A stretch of 9,650 nt of DNA. Source: Candidatus Sumerlaeota bacterium (GTDB lineage Bacteria; Sumerlaeota; Sumerlaeia; MWCT01). The position numbers and the translations under genes are program-made. Location: the NCBI GenBank assembly GCA_026398545.1, contig JAPLSR010000247.1:1-9650 (forward strand). The letters run 5' to 3'. Shown piece by piece: positions 6,590 through 9,650 of the stretch. The notes under the pieces are model-generated. The model did not search any database. It was not told the origin of the DNA and saw only the letters and a program-made list of their open reading frames with translations. Position 1 is the first letter of the stretch. Each line of letters opens with the position of its first letter.

Positions 6590-9500
6590 TAAAGCAGCCA
6601 GCTTGTCTCTGCGCTTGTTTGAGACTTGATTGCCTTCACCTTGATTGTGGCGTTCCAGTTCTCCCACGGAATGGCGATGTGTTTCGGCGTTGTGTCCCAC
6701 GTGTCGTGCACGATGGCGAAATTGCTTTCTGGAAGCGGTCCGGAGCTATCAGGGTCCCAGGTTTCAATATAACCAACGCCCGTGACTGTGTGCCCGATGC
6801 AATCCTGCCCCGTCAGGAGATTCCAGATTTCTTCGGGGTTGGACGGGTTGGCTGATTGGGAATCGGATATCTCACTGCCCCAGGTGTAAATGTCAATTTC
6901 CTCCCCCGTTGCCGTGTTGATGACGCTTATACCGGTGGACACGGGATTCCAGAATGTGAAGTTGACCAATGCGGGTCTGAAGGCGTTTATTTCGGTTTTG
7001 TAGAAGTCCCAGCCGACTGAGTAATCCGTGGTGATTTCCCATGTATAACCCGCCTTGAGAGGAGGCAGGTCGGGCGGTGTTGCGGGCGGCGTATTGAAGG
7101 GATGGCTTGCATCCCAGCGCACAAACTCTGTCAGTCCTATGGCAGAGTCTTTGATGAACGTTCCGTTGTGATTATCCGTGCCGTTGCCCCTATCCTTGCT
7201 TCCGTCATTATTTGTGTCCATGAAATATCCGATATATTCAGCGACGGTGGGGCTTGAGAGCGTGGCATCGACAGCCAGGGCGTTCGTATCCTTGATGATA
7301 TAATCCCAGTATTCCGTGATATTCTCTGCCGCAATGGGAGCGGAGAAATTCGTCTGAGTCGTGATGGGAAGTGTCTTGGTCGGCGGCTGGTCGATATCCG
7401 GCACTTCGGGAATCAGGACGCTTCCCGTCTGGGGTTCAACGGAGATTAACACGGTATTTGTCTTCGTGTCCGAGCCGCCTGTATTGGTAGCCGTCAGGAT
7501 AACCAGATAATCCCCCGGTTTGGTGTAAGAGTGATACGGATTTTGCTCAATGCTGGTGTTACAGTCTCCGAAGCTCCAGTCCCAGGAGGATGGGTTTCCC
7601 GTGGAGAGGTCTGTGAAATGCACAGAGAGGGGCGCCTTGCCGTCGGTGACGTCCTGCGTGAAATCCGCCGCAGGCGGAGAGGTGAGAACCCGAACGCAAT
7701 TGGATTTCGTCAGCAGATTGGAGCCGTTGGCGTTCGTTGCATTCAGAGAGACTGTGTATGTCCCGGGACTATTGTAGGTATGCGATGGATTCTGCTGGTC
7801 GCTTGTTCCCGTATCCCCGAAAGTCCAGGACCATGAGGTTGGATTGTATCGTGATTGGTCTGTGAAATTCACTTGCAGCGAAGCGAATCCGCTTGCGGGG
7901 GTACAGTCAAACGCCGTCACGGGCGGACTTTTAACAATGATATAATTAGTCTTGGTCCTTGTGTCACAGCCATGCGCATTGGTGACGGTCAGGCTGACGG
8001 TATAAGTGCCTGGCGTGTCGTAGGTGTGCGTGGGATGCATTGTGGTTGTTGTGCACTCATCGCCGAAATCCCAATACCACTGGATGGGGTTGTTTGTGGA
8101 CTGGTCGGTGAACGTAACGGGGAGCGGGGCGTTACCTGTCATCTGATCGGCAACAAACTCAGCAACCGGAACCAGAGCGGGGTTCTTCAACGGCGCAAGC
8201 ATGTAAAGCATGTTATTGGCCGAGCCGACAAGAATCTCCATATCCGGGTCGTGGTTGAGGTCGCATACCGCCGCGGATGAGAGGGGAGCAAATGGGGCGA
8301 GGGTGATGTCGGGGCTCCAGATGGGGAGATTTTGTCCACCCTGTGCCATACTGACGGCATAGAGTTTGCCATCGGTGGCGCCGAATATCACTTCGGGCAG
8401 GTCGCCCTTCTGAGGATGGAGGAAATGTATGGTGTCAATATTGGCTATGACCGGTGTGGACTTGACCATCACCCCACCGCCGCAGTTAAAGAATGTTTTT
8501 AATATTCCATTGTCCCCTCTAAGGTCATAAACGGTGCCGTTGTCGCAGCCGAAGACCACCTCCCCGCCGGTTGAGGAACTTTCCCCCACAACGCCGATTG
8601 CCGGAGAGGATTGAATGGGTAGAAGCGCTGCCTGAGCCGCAGCGGGATATTCCCATGAGAGAGTCAGAGTTCCAGTTGTATACCAGAGGCAATAAACGCG
8701 TCCGGTGTCCGCTCCGAACACGATATTGGTTTCAATCCCCCCGGTTGCCATTGTATTTGGAACCAGCTGGGCGATGGCTGGAGTGGTGCGAATCGGGGCA
8801 GGCGCAGCTGGAGCCCAGGAAGTTATGGAGTTTCCATTGGCGTCAAGGAGATAAAGGGTGCTATTCGCGCCATTCACAGAGCCAATGGCAATCTCCATGC
8901 CCGGGCGTTGAGGGTCAACATCGGCGATGGCAGGGGAGCCGATGAACACCGCTCCGGGCACCGTAAAGTTCCAGAGCTTATTGCCATTGGAATCTATGGC
9001 ATAGACGTTCCCGTCGTCGCACCCAATCACCGTTTCCTTGCCATCGTGCGGGTTGTAATTGATATCGGCGATGGCGGGCGAAGATTCAAAGGCTATCCCT
9101 GCGGGTTGGGAGTCGAATTTCCAGAGCTGCGTGCCGATATTGTTAAAGGCATAAACGCCGGCGGACGAACCCACAACCACGCATAATGACCCTGTTGTGA
9201 TAAGTGAATCAATGGCGGGAGTTGAGACGCTCGGACCGATAATCTTGGACCAGAGGAAATTGCCCGCATTATTCAGCACATATAAATTCCCATCCATGGA
9301 GGCAAATGCGACCTCCAGTCCATTTTTCCAATCGCCGTCTAAATTCGCCGCCACAGGCGACCCTATAATCGGTCCCGCGGTGGGATACATCCATTTGATA
9401 CCGTAACCCAGAAGACCGTAGAGCCTTCCCCCGTAAGGCGATTGCGCGGAAAAACGGGGGGGATTCTTTTTGAACATCTCCCACTTCCGTGGCTCGTAAT

Positions 9501-9650
9501 TCACAAGATAGAATCTTTTATCCAGTGACCATAGATTATCGCTGTCCTTGACCTTCAGGGTTATCACATGGGAGCCCGTTGTGAGGTCGTCTTTGGTGAA
9601 GCTGGCGCTGGTGGAAAGAAAGCCTGAGATATCAGAGTTCCATTCATAGG
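6586..9650 (-). CDS. Large extracellular protein: PKD-like, beta-propeller, three PKD domains, C39-like peptidase fold (5' end outside window)
   Basis: The frame is open to the right edge, so the start lies upstream; at least 1021 residues are visible. A GTG at 9567 is internal: the codons before it read FTKDDLTTGSH, a PKD/Ig-like strand pattern continuing into VITLKVKDSD. Seen in order: the end of that beta domain; eight SPAIAD...E(V/I)xxG..DGxLYxL repeats of a PQQ/FG-GAP-type propeller (about 9375-8170); three PKD domains (about 8170-7436), each with W.(F)GD, HTY/HSY and PGTY/PGDY; and a C-terminal region (about 7410-6650) resembling C39-like papain-fold peptidases, with VPDIDQP, EYIGYFMDTN, FRPALVNF, GHTVTGVGY (His codon 6790-6792) and IVHDTW. 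The position of the catalytic Cys appears to be Ser (7342-7344). No membrane anchor or sorting signal is seen at the C-terminus (SWLLY). Likely role: surface or secreted binding or adhesion protein (inference). Same strand as, and just upstream of, the esterase gene. Confidence 0.85.
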   Translation of the reverse strand, partial: YEWNSDISGFLSTSASFTKDDLTTGSHVITLKVKDSDNLWSLDKRFYLVNYEPRKWEMFKKNPPRFSAQSPYGGRLYGLLGYGIKWMYPTAGPIIGSPVAANLDGDWKNGLEVAFASMDGNLYVLNNAGNFLWSKIIGPSVSTPAIDSLITTGSLCVVVGSSAGVYAFNNIGTQLWKFDSQPAGIAFESSPAIADINYNPHDGKETVIGCDDGNVYAIDSNGNKLWNFTVPGAVFIGSPAIADVDPQRPGMEIAIGSVNGANSTLYLLDANGNSITSWAPAAPAPIRTTPAIAQLVPNTMATGGIETNIVFGADTGRVYCLWYTTGTLTLSWEYPAAAQAALLPIQSSPAIGVVGESSSTGGEVVFGCDNGTVYDLRGDNGILKTFFNCGGGVMVKSTPVIANIDTIHFLHPQKGDLPEVIFGATDGKLYAVSMAQGGQNLPIWSPDITLAPFAPLSSAAVCDLNHDPDMEILVGSANNMLYMLAPLKNPALVPVAEFVADQMTGNAPLPVTFTDQSTNNPIQWYWDFGDECTTTTMHPTHTYDTPGTYTVSLTVTNAHGCDTRTKTNYIIVKSPPVTAFDCTPASGFASLQVNFTDQSRYNPTSWSWTFGDTGTSDQQNPSHTYNSPGTYTVSLNATNANGSNLLTKSNCVRVLTSPPAADFTQDVTDGKAPLSVHFTDLSTGNPSSWDWSFGDCNTSIEQNPYHSYTKPGDYLVILTATNTGGSDTKTNTVLISVEPQTGSVLIPEVPDIDQPPTKTLPITTQTNFSAPIAAENITEYWDYIIKDTNALAVDATLSSPTVAEYIGYFMDTNNDGSKDRGNGTDNHNGTFIKDSAIGLTEFVRWDASHPFNTPPATPPDLPPLKAGYTWEITTDYSVGWDFYKTEINAFRPALVNFTFWNPVSTGISVINTATGEEIDIYTWGSEISDSQSANPSNPEEIWNLLTGQDCIGHTVTGVGYIETWDPDSSGPLPESNFAIVHDTWDTTPKHIAIPWENWNATIKVKAIKSQTSAETSWLLY
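7436..8170 (-). repeat. Three tandem PKD domains (protein-level repeat)
   Basis: Three units of about 80 residues within the large extracellular protein. Each has an opening of the AxFxxxxxxGxAPLxVxFTDxS type, a central W.(W/F)(D/T/S)FGD, HP/NP-x-H-(T/S)-Y, and PG(T/D)Y.V.L.(V/A)TN. Such beta-sandwich domains usually act as spacers or polymer contacts in extracellular proteins. The units differ enough that they are old duplications, not a recent DNA repeat. Confidence 0.85.
8170..9375 (-). repeat. Eight-repeat beta-propeller (PQQ/FG-GAP-like)
   Basis: I count eight repeats, each beginning with a (S/T)P(A/V)IA-type strand and ending in a G-x-x-x-G-x-(L/V)-Y-x-(L/I/V/F) strand, for example GSPVAANLDGD, SSPAIADIN, GSPAIADVD, TTPAIAQL, SSPAIGVV, STPVIANID and SSAAVCDLN. 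Eight repeats fit an eight-bladed propeller as in PQQ-like proteins. No PQQ ligand set can be identified, so a binding or scaffolding role is more likely than dehydrogenase activity. Confidence 0.75.

Noticed and set aside
6586..9567. Complete gene starting at the GTG at 9567
   Set aside because: The frame stays open to the window edge and the upstream codons continue a PKD-like beta domain, so the true start is outside.

Overview
The window reads as part of the chromosome of an uncultured Gram-negative-type bacterium, probably an anaerobic or sediment/wastewater polymer degrader. Reasons: two very large secreted proteins built from hydrolase-like, PKD and propeller modules; a dockerin-like single repeat at a C-terminus; a sugar isomerase homologue; and genes packed with little space between them. 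The dockerin-like tail and the PKD/peptidase-like architecture recall candidate phyla such as Sumerlaeota or Hydrogenedentes, but this is an impression from memory and was not searched. No phage, insertion sequence, CRISPR, rRNA or tRNA signal was seen.

Layout. (1) Positions 1-664, minus strand: the N-terminal 221 residues of a Na+/phosphate cotransporter-family membrane protein, which continues past the left edge. (2) Positions 665-869: a divergent intergenic region with a sigma70-like promoter for the next operon and three copies of a short ATCCGTG element, one of them overlapping the -10. (3) Positions 870-1612, plus strand: a translationally coupled minimal nucleotidyltransferase (MNT) and HEPN-domain pair, a toxin-antitoxin-type or nucleotide-modifying two-gene module. 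It is much more AT-rich than its neighbours. (4) Positions 1659-3107, plus strand: an L-fucose/arabinose isomerase-like protein. (5) Positions 3146-6499, minus strand, convergent with (4): a secreted multidomain protein with a putative glycoside-hydrolase-like N-terminal module, a Thr-Pro linker, a beta module, an alpha/beta-hydrolase esterase module (depolymerase or feruloyl-esterase type) and a single dockerin-like calcium-loop repeat. (6) Positions 6515-6589: a short spacer with a candidate extended -10 promoter and a strong hairpin followed by six U residues, placed directly before the start of (5). (7) Positions 6586-9650, minus strand: a very large extracellular protein whose start lies beyond the right edge. 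It has a PKD-like beginning, an eight-repeat beta-propeller, three PKD domains and a C39-like cysteine-peptidase fold in which the catalytic Cys appears to be Ser.

How the genes may work together. Genes (5) and (7) are adjacent, on the same strand and both extracellular, so they may serve attachment to and breakdown of an esterified polysaccharide or similar polymer. The isomerase could handle a released deoxysugar or pentose. This is inference from modules and proximity only. The transporter and the MNT/HEPN pair look unrelated to that role. The strongest points for follow-up are the apparent loss of the catalytic Cys, the hydrolase-esterase-dockerin-like fusion, the hairpin at the start of the esterase gene, and the HEPN protein without the canonical RNase motif.
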